Numbered from the stretch's first letter, positions 17,530 to 27,302 are shown. The stretch is DNA of 64,000 nt from Rhizobium jaguaris (GCF_003627755.1 NZ_CP032694.1:425501-489500); one strand, 5' to 3'. Notes: generated from the letters alone by a model not told the origin. Translations and numbers: made by a program.

Positions 17530-17886
17530 CTATGCATCCACCTCGAACGCGCCCGCATAGATCTCCGGTTTGAAGCCGACCAGCAATTTGCCATCCGCTT
17601 CCAGCACCGGGCGCTTGATCATTGAAGGTTGGGCCAGCATCAGGCTGATGGCTTTGTCCGTGGTGAGGCCGGCGCGGTCTTCTTCGGGCAAGGCCTTGAA
17701 GGTGGTGCCGGCGCGGTTGAGTACTGTTTCCCAGCCGGCGTGCGCGATCCAGCGTTCCAGATGCTCGCGGTCGAGGCCAGCGGCCTTGTAATCGTGGAAG
17801 TCATAGGCGATGCCGTGGCTATCCAGCCAGGTCCGCGCCTTCTTCATCGTGTCGCAATTCTTGATGCCGTAAATGGTAATCGTCAT
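17530..17886 (-). CDS. ArsC/Spx-like protein (YffB group)
   Basis: A 118-residue thioredoxin-fold protein. Starts MTITIYGIKNCDTMKKARTWL, with a single N-terminal Cys rather than CXXC. The ArsC-family pattern MIKRPVLEADGKLLVGFKPEIY follows at about 88-109. This arrangement is characteristic of the YffB-type ArsC-like reductases rather than true arsenate reductases; no ars genes are nearby. Function unproven, perhaps glutathione-dependent thiol reduction. Followed by ybaK. Confidence 0.88.
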   Translation of the reverse strand: MTITIYGIKNCDTMKKARTWLDSHGIAYDFHDYKAAGLDREHLERWIAHAGWETVLNRAGTTFKALPEEDRAGLTTDKAISLMLAQPSMIKRPVLEADGKLLVGFKPEIYAGAFEVDA

Positions 17887-17985
17887 GCCGAATCCGTCTC
17901 TTGCTGTGCGCTACCGCATAACACGCAAGCGAAGATGAGCGAAAGTCCGGAGCGGAGCGATGGCCGAGACCGCCGCTGAGCCGCC

Positions 17986-19047
17986 TCAGTCTTCCAGCGT
18001 TCCCGGCTTGCGGGCTGCCACACTCGGTTTGTCGCTGCCGATTTTCATCAGGTCGCCGCGGCGGCGCACGAGGCGGTCGGAAACGCGGGTGACGATAAGA
18101 CCGGCTTGCGGTGCGTGGACATCGATTGTTCCATTCGGCATGCCTGGCGCGGTAATGATCGTTGCCAGCAGATCTCCCTCTTCGACACGTTCGCCGATAT
18201 TGCGATGGAAGAGTACGGTGCCGGCCTGCGGAGCGCGAATCATCTCGACATTGTCGAGCGGCACCGCCGGCCCGGTAAAGGCGGGCAGGGTGACGCTGTC
18301 GTCGCGCACCGCGCCACGGGCAGCGAGGAAACGCCACAGTCCTTCAGCATCCTTCTTCGCCAGCTCCGGATAGACGTCACGCGTGCCGCGCAATTCCACG
18401 GTGACAGACAGTTTTCCCGGCAGGCTTGCCTTCTTCTCGCCGGGTACCTCGTATTTCCAGGCAAAGCTGACGGCTTCCTCGAAGGCCGAGCTTTCGCCGT
18501 CCGACAGCAACACCGCGTCCATGTTCAGCGCCGCCGCCAAATCGGCGGCTTCGGGCCAGAAAGCATCGTCGATATAGGCATACTGCAGGGATTCGTCATC
18601 GCAATGCAGGTCGATGACCAGATCGGCGCCAAGCGCCATGTGAATGAGCTGCCGCTTCAACCGGTCGGCGGCCGAGTAGCGCTCCAGGTTCTCAATCAGC
18701 AGATGGCGGTCGCGAGCCGATATCAGCGGAAAATCGCGGTTGAAATTGGTGCGCGTGCCCAAATCGAAACGTCCTTGCAGCTCGCCGAAATGCGATTGCG
18801 CCGCACCGATCGGATTGGCGTGCGGCACAACGACGATATCGCTCAGAATCGCGCCTTCGCTCTCCGCCTGTCGTAGCCGCTCGCAGAGGAAATGAGCAAG
18901 CGCCGTGCCCGGCAGCTCACCGGCATGCAGCGCCGCCTGGATATAGATCTTCGGAGCATCCGGCTTGCTGCCCGCAAAATGCAGCACCGGCAGCCGCCAT
19001 GCGATTCCGGGTGTGTCGCCGTCGATAACGATTTCTGTGATGTCCAT
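17986..19047 (-). CDS. Succinylglutamate desuccinylase/aspartoacylase-family deacylase
   Basis: A 353-residue zinc amidohydrolase-like protein of the AstE/AspA (M14-type) family. Zinc ligands His-Glu are in AALHAGELPGTALAH and the later His in ADLVIDLHCDDESLQY. TVELRGTRDVYPE supplies the catalytic Glu region. The C-terminal 75 residues (APQAGTVLFHRNIGERVEEG) form a beta-barrel lipoyl-like domain common in this subgroup. Start 19047 is chosen because AGGAGG lies just upstream. Substrate, an N-acyl amino acid or similar, is unknown. Confidence 0.9.
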   Translation of the reverse strand: MDITEIVIDGDTPGIAWRLPVLHFAGSKPDAPKIYIQAALHAGELPGTALAHFLCERLRQAESEGAILSDIVVVPHANPIGAAQSHFGELQGRFDLGTRTNFNRDFPLISARDRHLLIENLERYSAADRLKRQLIHMALGADLVIDLHCDDESLQYAYIDDAFWPEAADLAAALNMDAVLLSDGESSAFEEAVSFAWKYEVPGEKKASLPGKLSVTVELRGTRDVYPELAKKDAEGLWRFLAARGAVRDDSVTLPAFTGPAVPLDNVEMIRAPQAGTVLFHRNIGERVEEGDLLATIITAPGMPNGTIDVHAPQAGLIVTRVSDRLVRRRGDLMKIGSDKPSVAARKPGTLED

Positions 19048-19105
19048 GCGCCTGCCTCCTGCTTGCAACGGTCAGATACCAAGCCGCAGCTGCCTCACGC
19101 AATGA

Positions 19106-20007
19106 TTATTGAGCGGCGCGTGGATGGATCAGAACTTGTTTCACCGTCTGCCGCAGAAAGCGGTGGCCGGCATCGTTGTCGAAGCGCGGATGCCAGGCTT
19201 GCATGACATCGCAGGTCGGCAGCGTCAGCGGCAAGGCGAAATGTTGCACCTTCATGCCAAGCGTTTCCGCGCCGATCGCTACCCGGATGGCATCGTCGCG
19301 ACGATATCGGATGAGGCCGCGGTGAAGAGGGCCGCATAGAAGCCGGGCACGACGAAATTGACGCTGCGGCTGAGCCCAAGTTGCTCCAGCGCATCGTCGA
19401 TCGGCCCACGTGTGCGGCCGCGGCGCGAGGCGCTGACATGGCGCTCGGCGGCGAAGCGCTCAGGGCTTATCTCGCCTTCGAGCAGCGGATGGCCCTTACG
19501 GACGACGCCCACGAAACTGTCGCGCAATACCGACTGGACACGGATCTCCGGGCCGCTTTCGCGCACGGCGCCGATATCGAGATCGATATGGCCTTCGCGA
19601 AGCGCGTTCACGTCCTCCTTGCCTTCATGGGCGAAACGCAAGGTGATGTTCGGCGCCGTTTTCGCCATTACGGCAATCAGCCGAGCGCCGAAAACGCCGG
19701 CGACATAATCGCTCGTGCGCAGCGTAAAGCTGCGGTCGAGCGTGGAAATGTCGGCGGACGCTTCCGGCCGCATCAGCGATTGCGCTTCTTCGAGGAGCGA
19801 GCGCACGCGGCCCTGAAGTTCCAGCGCCCGCGGCGTCGGCACGAGACTGCGCCCCGCCCGTACCAGGACGGGATCACCAAGCGATTGCCGGATGCGCGAC
19901 AGCGTGCGGCTCATCGCAGGGGCACTGAGGTTCATCCGCCGTGCGGCCGCGACGACGCTGCCCTCTTGCAGGAGGGCGTCGAGGGCGGTCAGAAGGTTGA
20001 GATCCAT
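19106..20007 (-). CDS. LysR-family transcriptional regulator, frameshifted near the C-terminus
   Basis: LysR-type regulator with an N-terminal helix-turn-helix (MDLNLLTALDALLQEGSVVAAARRMNLS) and an effector domain similar to the NodD/SyrM-like group that reads two-residue turns as SLVPTPRALELQ. The frame as read stops at 19279 after ATMPSG. Restoring one base in the CCC/GG run at about 19282-19286 gives VAIGAETLGMKVQHFALPL and a normal stop at 19106-19108, 306 residues. It diverges from the MFS gene at 20103 and probably controls it. Confidence 0.85.
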
Positions 20008-20032
20008 GGATTGCATGAGACGCACTTATACA

Positions 20033-20052
20033 TTCCAATCATTGCACTGGAA
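20033..20052. promoter_or_regulatory. Candidate LysR operator between regulator and MFS gene
   Basis: Inverted repeat TTCCA-N10-TGGAA in the 95-base interval between the divergent LysR (start 20007) and MFS (start 20103) genes. LysR-type sites are usually short dyads in this position. Inferred from symmetry and location only. Confidence 0.4.
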
Positions 20053-20102
20053 AGCATGAGTGTTTGTGGGGATTATCCGCGCCATCAGAAAAGGAGATCC
20101 TC

Positions 20103-21290
20103 ATGTCGTCTACCGAAGCAATCACGGCCGACAGTCCGCCAAGTCGCGCGCCTCTTCATCTTTCGCCTTTCGTCCTCATCATTTTTCTCGGTTACGGCGC
20201 AATCGGACTGCCGCTTGCGGCCCTGCCGATCCATGTGCATGAACATCTTGGCTACGGCACGGTCATGGTCGGCCTCGTCGTCGCGCTGCAATCCCTGGCG
20301 ACGCTTCTGACCCGCGCTTTCGCCGGACATCTCTGCGATAGTCATGGCGGCAGGACCTCTGTTCTATTGGGCGCTTTCTTCTGCGCAGCTTCCGGACTGT
20401 TCTATTTGGCCGGCCTCTGGATCGGATGGGCTGCCGGAAGCCTGACGCTTATCCTCATCGGGCGCCTCGTTGCCGGACTGGGGGAAAGCTTGGTCATCAC
20501 CGGCATTCTCGCGTGGAGCATCGCCAGGGTCGGCGCCTCCAACACCGGCAAGGCCATGGTCTGGACCGGCATTGGCATGTATGGCGCTATCGCTGCCGGC
20601 GGTGCCACCGGCCTCGCTCTCTATAACGCCGGTGGTCTTGCCGCCGTTTCGCTTGCGGTTATCGCCGCGCCGCTCGTCGCCATTCTGGTGGCGGCCGCTT
20701 TGCCGGCGGCGCGGGGTGTCGGCGGTGCCCGCCTGCCATATTATCGCGTTGTCGGGTTGATTTGGCGTCAGGGTGCCGGTCTGGCGCTCGCCTCGATCGG
20801 TTTCGGCGCCATTTCCGCTTTCATTGCGCTCGATTTTCAGGCGCAAGGCTGGAGCGGCACGGGCCTCGGGCTAGCCGCTTTCGGCATCGGCTACATCGTT
20901 ACACGCCTGTTCTGCGGCCATTTTCCCGACAAGTTCGGCAGCGCCAATGTCGTCGTCTGGTCGCTGCTGGTCGAGCTCCTGGGCCTTGGCGCGCTCTGGC
21001 TGGCACCCGGGCCGGCCGTCGCGCAGGCCGGTGCGTTGCTGACCGGCGCTGGATATTCGCTCGTATTCCCGTCTTTCGGCATCGAGGCGGTCAAGCGGGT
21101 GCCGGCTGCCAATCGCGGCGCAGCACTCGGCGCCTATGTGATGTTCTTCGATATCGGTCTTGCCGCCGCCGGGCCGGTGACGGGCACCATTGCCGGGCAT
21201 TTCGGCTATCCGGCAGCCTTCGGCGCCGGAGCGATTGCGGTCGCCCTCGCGCTGGCCACACGATTGGCCGGTCCCGGCCGCAAGGTCTGA
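20103..21290 (+). CDS. Major facilitator superfamily transporter
   Basis: A 395-residue, 12-helix MFS permease of the YfcJ/YhhS arabinose-efflux-like group. The loop between helices 2 and 3 has LCDSHGGRTSVL, a variant of the DRxGRR motif. Start 20103 is fixed by an AAGGAGATCC ribosome site. The divergent LysR gene suggests inducible expression. It converges on a second MFS gene (21353-22582) of the same group, with similar passages such as PAANRGAALGAYVMFFDIGL here and PSQNRGVALGLYSVFLDVAL there. Substrate unknown. Confidence 0.9.
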   Translation: MSSTEAITADSPPSRAPLHLSPFVLIIFLGYGAIGLPLAALPIHVHEHLGYGTVMVGLVVALQSLATLLTRAFAGHLCDSHGGRTSVLLGAFFCAASGLFYLAGLWIGWAAGSLTLILIGRLVAGLGESLVITGILAWSIARVGASNTGKAMVWTGIGMYGAIAAGGATGLALYNAGGLAAVSLAVIAAPLVAILVAAALPAARGVGGARLPYYRVVGLIWRQGAGLALASIGFGAISAFIALDFQAQGWSGTGLGLAAFGIGYIVTRLFCGHFPDKFGSANVVVWSLLVELLGLGALWLAPGPAVAQAGALLTGAGYSLVFPSFGIEAVKRVPAANRGAALGAYVMFFDIGLAAAGPVTGTIAGHFGYPAAFGAGAIAVALALATRLAGPGRKV

Positions 21291-21352
21291 GATCGCCTTT
21301 TGCGGCAAGATCAAAGGCTCCGGATTAGGGAGCCTTTGTCGCTGCGTCCGCT

Positions 21353-22582
21353 CTATACGCTGGTACTCTTGCGCAGGCTCATGATCATCCCGAGGCTGAG
21401 CAAAACGGCGCCGACACCGAGAAGGAAAGGCGCCGCATAGCCGAAGTGATCGGCGAGCAGACCGGCGATCGGGCCGGTGCTTCCGAGCGCGACATCCAGG
21501 AAAACCGAGTAGAGGCCGAGCGCCACGCCGCGGTTCTGCGATGGAACACGCGCTATTGCCTCATTTCCGAGCGCCGGAAAGATCGGAGCAAAGCCGGCTC
21601 CGGCGAGTGCTGCCCCGATGATCGCGACGGTGGATGAGGGAGCAAGGGCCAGCGCCATCAGCCCGATGATCTCCAATACCAGCGACACGCGCGCCAGCGG
21701 CAGGCCGCCAAAGCGGGCAACGGCTTGCGCCAGTCCGAGGCGTACGCCCATGAAGGCCAGGCCAAAGGCGCTCAGCGCCAGCGAAGCCCCGTCCCAACCA
21801 CGGTTATGGAAAAACAAGGCGACGAAGGCCATGACGACACCGAAACCGCTGGAGGCAAGCGCCAGCGCCACGCCGAAAGGCGCGATACGGCTAAGGACCT
21901 GGCCCGTGCCGATGCCCTTCTCCTTGACGCCGGCCACAGGCGGTCGCGTCTGTGCCAGCATCAGGCCGGCAATTGCCAGGCCAATCGTCACCGCGCCCAT
22001 GGCGAAGAAACCATATTGCCCCTCCAGCCAGGCACCGAGGGGTGCGGCAAGCGCGATGCCGCCATAGGTGGCGATGCCGTTCCATGAGATGATGCGCACG
22101 GTTTCGCGTGATCCCATCAGCCCGATTGCCCAGGTGATCGCCGCCGTGCTGACCAAGCTTTCACCAACGCCGAGCGCCAACCGCCCAACAAGCAGCAGCG
22201 TCAGGCTGAATGCCGGAACACCACTCACCAAGGCTGACGCCAGCGTCAGAGCACCGGAAAGTCCGTAGGCGAAGAAGCCGAGGAAAACCGAACGACGCGG
22301 CCCGTATCGGTCGCACAGCCGGCCGACCTGCGCGCGGCTGATGATAGTCGCCACATATTGCGCGCTGATGGTGATGCCGGCCCAGACGACGCCGAAGCCG
22401 AGCCCGCTATCGACATAGGTCGGCAGCACGGCGAGCGGCAGCCCGATGGCGACATAGCCGAAGAAGGTCAGCGAAACGATGGAAAGAAGGGATAGGGTCG
22501 AAGTGGACTGAATGGTCTGGGAGGCAGTGTTCACGAGGTATCGCCTGCGGGCACCGCGCGCGGTGTCCTTGCTGTTTGCCAT
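21353..22582 (-). CDS. Major facilitator superfamily transporter (paralogue)
   Basis: MFS permease of about 409 residues with 12 hydrophobic helices, related to the convergent gene at 20103. The helix 2-3 loop LCDRYGPRRSVFLGFF is nearer to the canonical motif. The N-terminus is uncertain: ATG at 22582 (MANSKDTARG) or GTG at 22534 (VNTASQTIQ), neither with a strong ribosome site. The first helix begins about 30 residues in. The interval 22583-22836 upstream shows nothing further that I can support. Confidence 0.88.
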   Translation of the reverse strand: MANSKDTARGARRRYLVNTASQTIQSTSTLSLLSIVSLTFFGYVAIGLPLAVLPTYVDSGLGFGVVWAGITISAQYVATIISRAQVGRLCDRYGPRRSVFLGFFAYGLSGALTLASALVSGVPAFSLTLLLVGRLALGVGESLVSTAAITWAIGLMGSRETVRIISWNGIATYGGIALAAPLGAWLEGQYGFFAMGAVTIGLAIAGLMLAQTRPPVAGVKEKGIGTGQVLSRIAPFGVALALASSGFGVVMAFVALFFHNRGWDGASLALSAFGLAFMGVRLGLAQAVARFGGLPLARVSLVLEIIGLMALALAPSSTVAIIGAALAGAGFAPIFPALGNEAIARVPSQNRGVALGLYSVFLDVALGSTGPIAGLLADHFGYAAPFLLGVGAVLLSLGMIMSLRKSTSV

Positions 22583-22836
22583 GCGGATCGGGGTTCGTAC
22601 CGGACAGGAGTGGCGACAACGGTCCATTGACCGCGCGACGTCACGGATCAGTTTCGTATCAGGCAAGGAGAGACCAGGTCAACGAAATTGCTGCTCTGCA
22701 GCAAAAAATCATGTCGTGCTCAAGCGATTGTGTTTGGTGCCCTGGGGGGATCGCACGATGTCCGGCCAGCCCGACGCCGAACATCTTTGCGGCGAGAGAG
22801 GAGGCGAGATGACGATAGCACCACCTCGCTCTTGGT

Positions 22837-23811
22837 TCACATCGTCAACACGACGCTCGCCGTCGTTCGTCCTGCCTCGAGGTCGGCATGCGCCCTGGCC
22901 GCGTCTTTCAGCGCGTATTCCGCGCCGATCGGATTGATCAGGCCGGCCTGCAATTCTGCCATCAGGGCCTTGGTACCTAGCTGATAGAGATCGGGATCGT
23001 TGGCGTAGGTGAGCACGCTGGGGCGAGCGAGACCGATGGCGCGGGGGGGGCTCAATTCTTCGATCTGGATAGGGGGAATGGGGCCGGCGGCTTCGCCGAG
23101 GCTGGCGACCATGCCGAAAGGACGGACGGTGGCGAGCGTCTGCGATAGCATCGTACCGCCGATGCCGTCGATGGCAAGATGTACGCCTCGGCGGTCGGCG
23201 ATGCGACGTGTCTCTTCCACCCAATCCTCGGATGTATGCAGGAGAACGGCATCGGCCCCGGCCTCATAGGCAAATTCCGCCTTGGCTCCCGAACCGACAG
23301 TGGCGATGACGTTGGCGCCGAGCCGCTTGGCCCAGCGTGTCACGATTTGCCCGACACCGCCGGCCGCCGCGTGCACCAGAACCCATTCGCCTGGTTGCAG
23401 CGGATGGACCTTGTGGAGCAGCATATGGGCGGTGAGGCCGCGCAACATGGTGCTGCCGGCAAGCCGCTCGCTGACATCGTCGGGCAGCCGTACCAGGCGA
23501 GAAGCCGGCAGGGTACGCATTTCGGCATAACTTCCGAGCGGATGGCTGACATAGGCGACGCGATCGCCGACCTTGAGGTTCTCGACGCCGGAGCCGATCG
23601 CTTCCACGACGCCTGCACCCTCGAAGCCGAGAACCGTCTGGCCGGGTGGCAGGGGATAGAGCCCGGTGCGGACATAGATATCGACGAAATTGACACCGGA
23701 AATGCTTTGGCGGATGCGGGCCTGGCCGGGTCCCGGCTCGGCGATGGGGAGCTCGACGAGCGTCATTGTTTCAGGGCTGCCGGAACCGGTTATGGCGATG
23801 GCGAGGGGCAT
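22837..23811 (-). CDS. Zinc-type quinone oxidoreductase (MDR superfamily)
   Basis: A 324-residue NADPH:quinone reductase of the medium-chain dehydrogenase superfamily. N-terminal GroES-like half with GVNFVDIYVRTGLYP and VLGFEGAGVVEAIGSG; nucleotide-binding half with VLVHAAAGGVGQIVTRWAKRLGANVIATVGS. The zinc cysteines are absent, as usual for the QOR group. AAAGGAGACC precedes the start at 23811. It faces a LysR gene across a strong palindrome (23886-23903), its likely regulator. Confidence 0.93.
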   Translation of the reverse strand: MPLAIAITGSGSPETMTLVELPIAEPGPGQARIRQSISGVNFVDIYVRTGLYPLPPGQTVLGFEGAGVVEAIGSGVENLKVGDRVAYVSHPLGSYAEMRTLPASRLVRLPDDVSERLAGSTMLRGLTAHMLLHKVHPLQPGEWVLVHAAAGGVGQIVTRWAKRLGANVIATVGSGAKAEFAYEAGADAVLLHTSEDWVEETRRIADRRGVHLAIDGIGGTMLSQTLATVRPFGMVASLGEAAGPIPPIQIEELSPPRAIGLARPSVLTYANDPDLYQLGTKALMAELQAGLINPIGAEYALKDAARAHADLEAGRTTASVVLTM

Positions 23812-23885
23812 TGAGTGGTCTCCTTTCAGACGCATCTTTGACCACAAAGGCGCGTCTGAATAAATTCGGTATGAACTCACCGTAT

Positions 23886-23903
23886 CTGTGCAATAATGCA
23901 CAG
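23886..23903. promoter_or_regulatory. Perfect palindrome, likely LysR operator
   Basis: CTGTGCA-ATAA-TGCACAG, seven-base perfect arms, ending one base before the LysR ATG at 23904 and 75 bases before the divergent quinone reductase start. It contains a T-N11-A type core (TGTGC-N6-GCACA). Binding here would repress the regulator and could activate the reductase. Confidence 0.6.
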
Positions 23904-24782
23904 ATGATTGATTGGCAGGACCTTCTCCACTTCACGTATCTTGCACGCACCGGCTCGCTCTCGGCCGCTGCGCGCGAGCTTGGTGTTGATCATGCTACCG
24001 TCGGCCGGCGGATCGCCGCGCTGGAACGCGCGCTTGATCTCCGCCTGATCGACCGCAGGCCGCGCACCTCGCCGCTGACGGCCGACGGTCGGGCGATCGC
24101 AGAACTGGTGGCAGGTATGGAGGATAATGTCGAAGCGATCAGACGTTATTCGAAAAGCGCCGTTGCCGGACTTTCCGCCGCCGTCAGGATCAGTGCGCCG
24201 CCTTCCATCGCCGCCCACCTCATCGCCCCGAAGGCGGTCGGTTTCCGCGCCGAACATCCCGATATCACGCTGACGATCGCCGGCGTGACCCGCCGCGCCG
24301 CCCTTGATCATGGCGAAGCCGATATCGCCGTGCGCATGTCGCGCCCGGAGGAGAGCGATCTCCTGGTGCGGCGCATCGGCGTCATGCGTTTCGGGCTTTA
24401 TGCCATCCCCGAGATTGCAAAAACGCCCGAGCAGACTTGGGTCTTCATCGGCTATGATGCGGCGCTCGATCATCTGACACAGCAGACCTGGCTGCGCAGC
24501 CTGCTTGCCGGCCGCCCTATCGTCTTTCGGGCCGGCGACGTGTTCGGCCAGCTGCGGGCCGCACGCGCCGGTCTCGGCGTCGTTGCGCTGCCTGCCTTCC
24601 TCGGCGACGGCGAAGCCGGCCTCACACGTCTTTCGACGGAGATCCCGTCACCGACGCGCGACCTCTGGCTCGTTACCTATCCCGATCTTCGCCGCTCCCC
24701 GGCGATCCGGGCGGTTATGGATTTTGTCAGTGAGACGATCGGCAGAAGCTGTCCGCTTCGAGACGCGGACGGGGTTGTGTAG
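23904..24782 (+). CDS. LysR-family transcriptional regulator
   Basis: A 292-residue LysR regulator. The helix-turn-helix is at residues 2-60 (FTYLARTGSLSAAARELGVDHATVGRRIAALE), and the LysR substrate domain follows from about 85. ATG 23904 is preferred over 23871 because MIDWQDLLHF is the common N-terminus of this subgroup (compare the LysR at 46671, starting MIDWDDIRYF) and because the operator-like palindrome abuts it. Probably regulates the divergent quinone reductase. Confidence 0.9.
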   Translation: MIDWQDLLHFTYLARTGSLSAAARELGVDHATVGRRIAALERALDLRLIDRRPRTSPLTADGRAIAELVAGMEDNVEAIRRYSKSAVAGLSAAVRISAPPSIAAHLIAPKAVGFRAEHPDITLTIAGVTRRAALDHGEADIAVRMSRPEESDLLVRRIGVMRFGLYAIPEIAKTPEQTWVFIGYDAALDHLTQQTWLRSLLAGRPIVFRAGDVFGQLRAARAGLGVVALPAFLGDGEAGLTRLSTEIPSPTRDLWLVTYPDLRRSPAIRAVMDFVSETIGRSCPLRDADGVV

Positions 24783-24873
24783 GCGGCAGTTCGCCCCCGC
24801 TTACTTTTCTGTTGCAGTGTATTGGCGAATCTCTAGACCTAGACAGATTGACGATTCCTGTGGTCGGTGATCG

Positions 24874-26511
24874 ATGATGAAGTTGAGTGACTGGCCTGTG
24901 GTAAACAAAGCCGATGTGATCGCGGGCATATCGGTTGCCGGCCTGATGCTGCCGGAAGCAGTCGCTTATGCCGGTATCGCCGGGCTGCCGCCGCATCGAG
25001 CCATTCTCGCCGGTATCGCCGGCTGTCTCGTCTACGCGATTTTCGGACGCAGCCGCTTCGCCATCGTCTCGCCGACCTCCTCATCCGCCGCGATTCTTGC
25101 CGCGACACTGGCGGTTGTTCCGGGAGATGCCACCGTCAAGGCTGGCCTTGCGACGGTCGCTGTTGCGCTTGCCGGCATCCTTTTCGTCGTCGCCGCTGCG
25201 CTGCGCCTCGGCGGTATCACAGGCTTCATCTCACGCCCGGTGCTGCGCGGCTTCGCACTGGGACTGGCGATTACCATCATCCTGCATCAATTGCCGATTC
25301 TCGTCGGCGTCTCCGTGCAAGGCTCGAATATCTTCAGCTATGCAGGCGCCCTGTTCGCGGCGATCCCGCGATGGAACCTCGCAAGCGTCGCTGTCGGCAT
25401 TGTGGCTCTGGTGGCACTGCAGTTGCTGAAGCGGCTGCCGGGCGTTCCCGGCGCTTTCATCGTGCTCGCCGCCGGCATTCTTGCGTCCTCTGCTTTCGAT
25501 CTCGCCGGCCATGGTGTCAAACTGGTCGGAACAATCGATATCCTGCCGCAATGGCCTTCGCTTCCCGATGCCGGCTGGTTCGCCTACTCGCGGCTGGCGC
25601 AGTTTACGGTGCCCCTAGTGCTCATTCTCTTCGCCGAATCCTGGGGCACGATGCGGGCCTTGGCGTTGCGCTATGGCGATGCCCTCGAGGTCAATCGCGA
25701 ACTCGGAGCACTGGGCTTTGCCAATATCGCCAGCGCGATCGTCCAGGGCATGCCGGTCGGCGCCGGCTTTTCGGCGGGTTTCGCCAGTGAAGCGGCGGGG
25801 GCGAAGACGCGCGCAACCGCTGCCATTGCCGCAATCGGCCTTGCTATCCTCATCGCCAGCGCCGGGCCGCTGGTCGCACGGCTGCCGGAACCGGTGCTGG
25901 CCGCGGTGGTGATCGCGGCCCTCATGCATGCACTCGACCCCGGCCCGATCCTTCGCCTGCGGCGGCTCCATCGCGATTTCTATGTCGCGCTCGGCGCCGC
26001 AGCCGGCGTCCTGATCTTCGGCGTCCTCAACGGCATGCTGCTGGCGATCGCGTTCTCGCTGGTTGCGATGATGCATCGATTGGCCTCTCCCTATGTGGCA
26101 CGCCTCGGACGGCTGGGAGACAGCCATAATTTCGTCGACGTCAGCCGCCACCCGGAGGCGACAGAAGCGCGCGGCATAGCCATCTGGCGCCCCGGCGAGC
26201 CGCTATTTTTCGGTAATGCCGATACGATTCTTGGCGAGATTCTAAGGCGTAGCCGCGCAGAAGCGGGACTGAAGGCCGTGGTGCTCAGTCTGGAGGAAAG
26301 TTTCGATCTCGACAGCTCCGCACTGGATGCTTTGATGGAATTCGATACCGCCATGCGCACCGCCGGCATCCGCGTGCAATTCGCTCGTGCCCATGATAGA
26401 GCCCGTGACCTCATGGCTGCGGCCGGAATGACCAACCTTGACAGCCGCTGCAGCTTCAGTGTCGACGACGCGGCTGCGGCGGTGGCTATACCGCCCACCG
26501 TCTCAGTGTAG
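24874..26511 (+). CDS. SulP-family anion transporter with STAS domain
   Basis: A 545-residue inner-membrane permease of the SLC26/SulP family (sulfate, bicarbonate or carboxylate). The transmembrane part (residues 10-395) opens with GISVAGLMLPEAVAYAGIAGLPPHRAI and contains the typical VQGMPVGAGFSAGFASEAAGAKT segment. The C-terminal STAS domain (about 425-535) has FFGNADTILGEILRR and SFDLDSSALDALMEFD. The substrate cannot be read from sequence. Its stop overlaps the convergent 2H phosphoesterase gene by nine bases. Confidence 0.93.
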   Translation: MMKLSDWPVVNKADVIAGISVAGLMLPEAVAYAGIAGLPPHRAILAGIAGCLVYAIFGRSRFAIVSPTSSSAAILAATLAVVPGDATVKAGLATVAVALAGILFVVAAALRLGGITGFISRPVLRGFALGLAITIILHQLPILVGVSVQGSNIFSYAGALFAAIPRWNLASVAVGIVALVALQLLKRLPGVPGAFIVLAAGILASSAFDLAGHGVKLVGTIDILPQWPSLPDAGWFAYSRLAQFTVPLVLILFAESWGTMRALALRYGDALEVNRELGALGFANIASAIVQGMPVGAGFSAGFASEAAGAKTRATAAIAAIGLAILIASAGPLVARLPEPVLAAVVIAALMHALDPGPILRLRRLHRDFYVALGAAAGVLIFGVLNGMLLAIAFSLVAMMHRLASPYVARLGRLGDSHNFVDVSRHPEATEARGIAIWRPGEPLFFGNADTILGEILRRSRAEAGLKAVVLSLEESFDLDSSALDALMEFDTAMRTAGIRVQFARAHDRARDLMAAAGMTNLDSRCSFSVDDAAAAVAIPPTVSV

Positions 26512-27117
26512 AGGCCAAGGGCCCTCGTATTCGTGCTTACCCTGACCTTGTAAGCTCCGGACCAACACGAATTCCCGCACCGTCCACGTGATTGGTTTTT
26601 CCAAATCAATCCTTGGAATGGGTGTGCGGCCGTACTGAAGCGTTATATGGGGCTGGTAGCTCGGATCGAGACCAACGGGCAAGCCAGCCTCGTAAATTGC
26701 GATCCCGAGTTCAAGCTGAAGCCTCCTAAATGCCTTCACGCCGTCAGTTGGACAAAGTACCAGCGGATGTGATGGTTGGCGGAAACTGAGAACATGGTCG
26801 AAAACCAACGTGAACTCGAAGTGCCGGATGGTTTTCGCCGCGGCTATCGCGATGGCGGTGATGTCATTTCGTCGCTTCGGATATCTGCCGAAGCCATGGA
26901 GAGAGACGTGCCGAAGCGCGGATGGTCTAGGTCTGCCTAGAAAGCGATAGCTTTGGCTCAACGCCACCATAAGCTTATCGATTTCGTCACAGACCGCTGC
27001 ATCGGGCAATAGGGCGAAATACAGATTCGCCGATCCCTGCCTTGCTTGTCCCCGTTGGGGCGGAGTCTCCGGTTCTGTCAGCCCAAATGGAAGCTGTGTT
27101 TGTCTAACGTCGGACAT
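26503..27117 (-). CDS. 2'-5' RNA ligase-like 2H phosphoesterase
   Basis: A 204-residue protein of the LigT/2H superfamily. The two HX(S/T) motifs are present: RHVSLHGFG (about residue 75) and QPHITLQYG (about 163), spaced as in the family. Members hydrolyse 2',3'-cyclic or related phosphodiesters or ligate RNA ends. Start 27117 has a GGGAGG ribosome site; the longer upstream frame lacks family similarity. It lies just outside the presumed left end of the guaA island region. Confidence 0.88.
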   Translation of the reverse strand: MSDVRQTQLPFGLTEPETPPQRGQARQGSANLYFALLPDAAVCDEIDKLMVALSQSYRFLGRPRPSALRHVSLHGFGRYPKRRNDITAIAIAAAKTIRHFEFTLVFDHVLSFRQPSHPLVLCPTDGVKAFRRLQLELGIAIYEAGLPVGLDPSYQPHITLQYGRTPIPRIDLEKPITWTVREFVLVRSLQGQGKHEYEGPWPLH

Positions 27118-27286
27118 TTGATACCTCCCAGCCCAGGGAATGTGCCTCGCTCCCTTCTGCCAAGCTAATCTCAACTCCCGCCACAGATCAAGAACGAAAA
27201 GAGAACATTGTGCTCGATATTTCCTGGCCGAACATCGCGCGGCCGACTTTTCTGGTTTGGGATATGCACCGCGCCGAATAAAGCCG

Positions 27287-27302
27287 CCCACTCGATTGTT
27301 CA
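27287..27302. other. Candidate distal attachment site of guaA islands
   Basis: CCCACTCGATTGTTCA, identical over 16 bases to 51947-51962 and matching the 3' end of guaA (complement of ...ATCGAGTGGGAG) over its first ten bases. It sits in a gene-free interval (27118-27351) just where accessory genes begin. Interpreted as the outer left junction of islands inserted at guaA. Short, so moderate confidence. Confidence 0.5.

Noticed and set aside
20103..22582. Two MFS genes as a recent inverted duplication
   Set aside because: Proteins are related but clearly diverged, and no extended DNA identity is apparent, so they are older paralogues.
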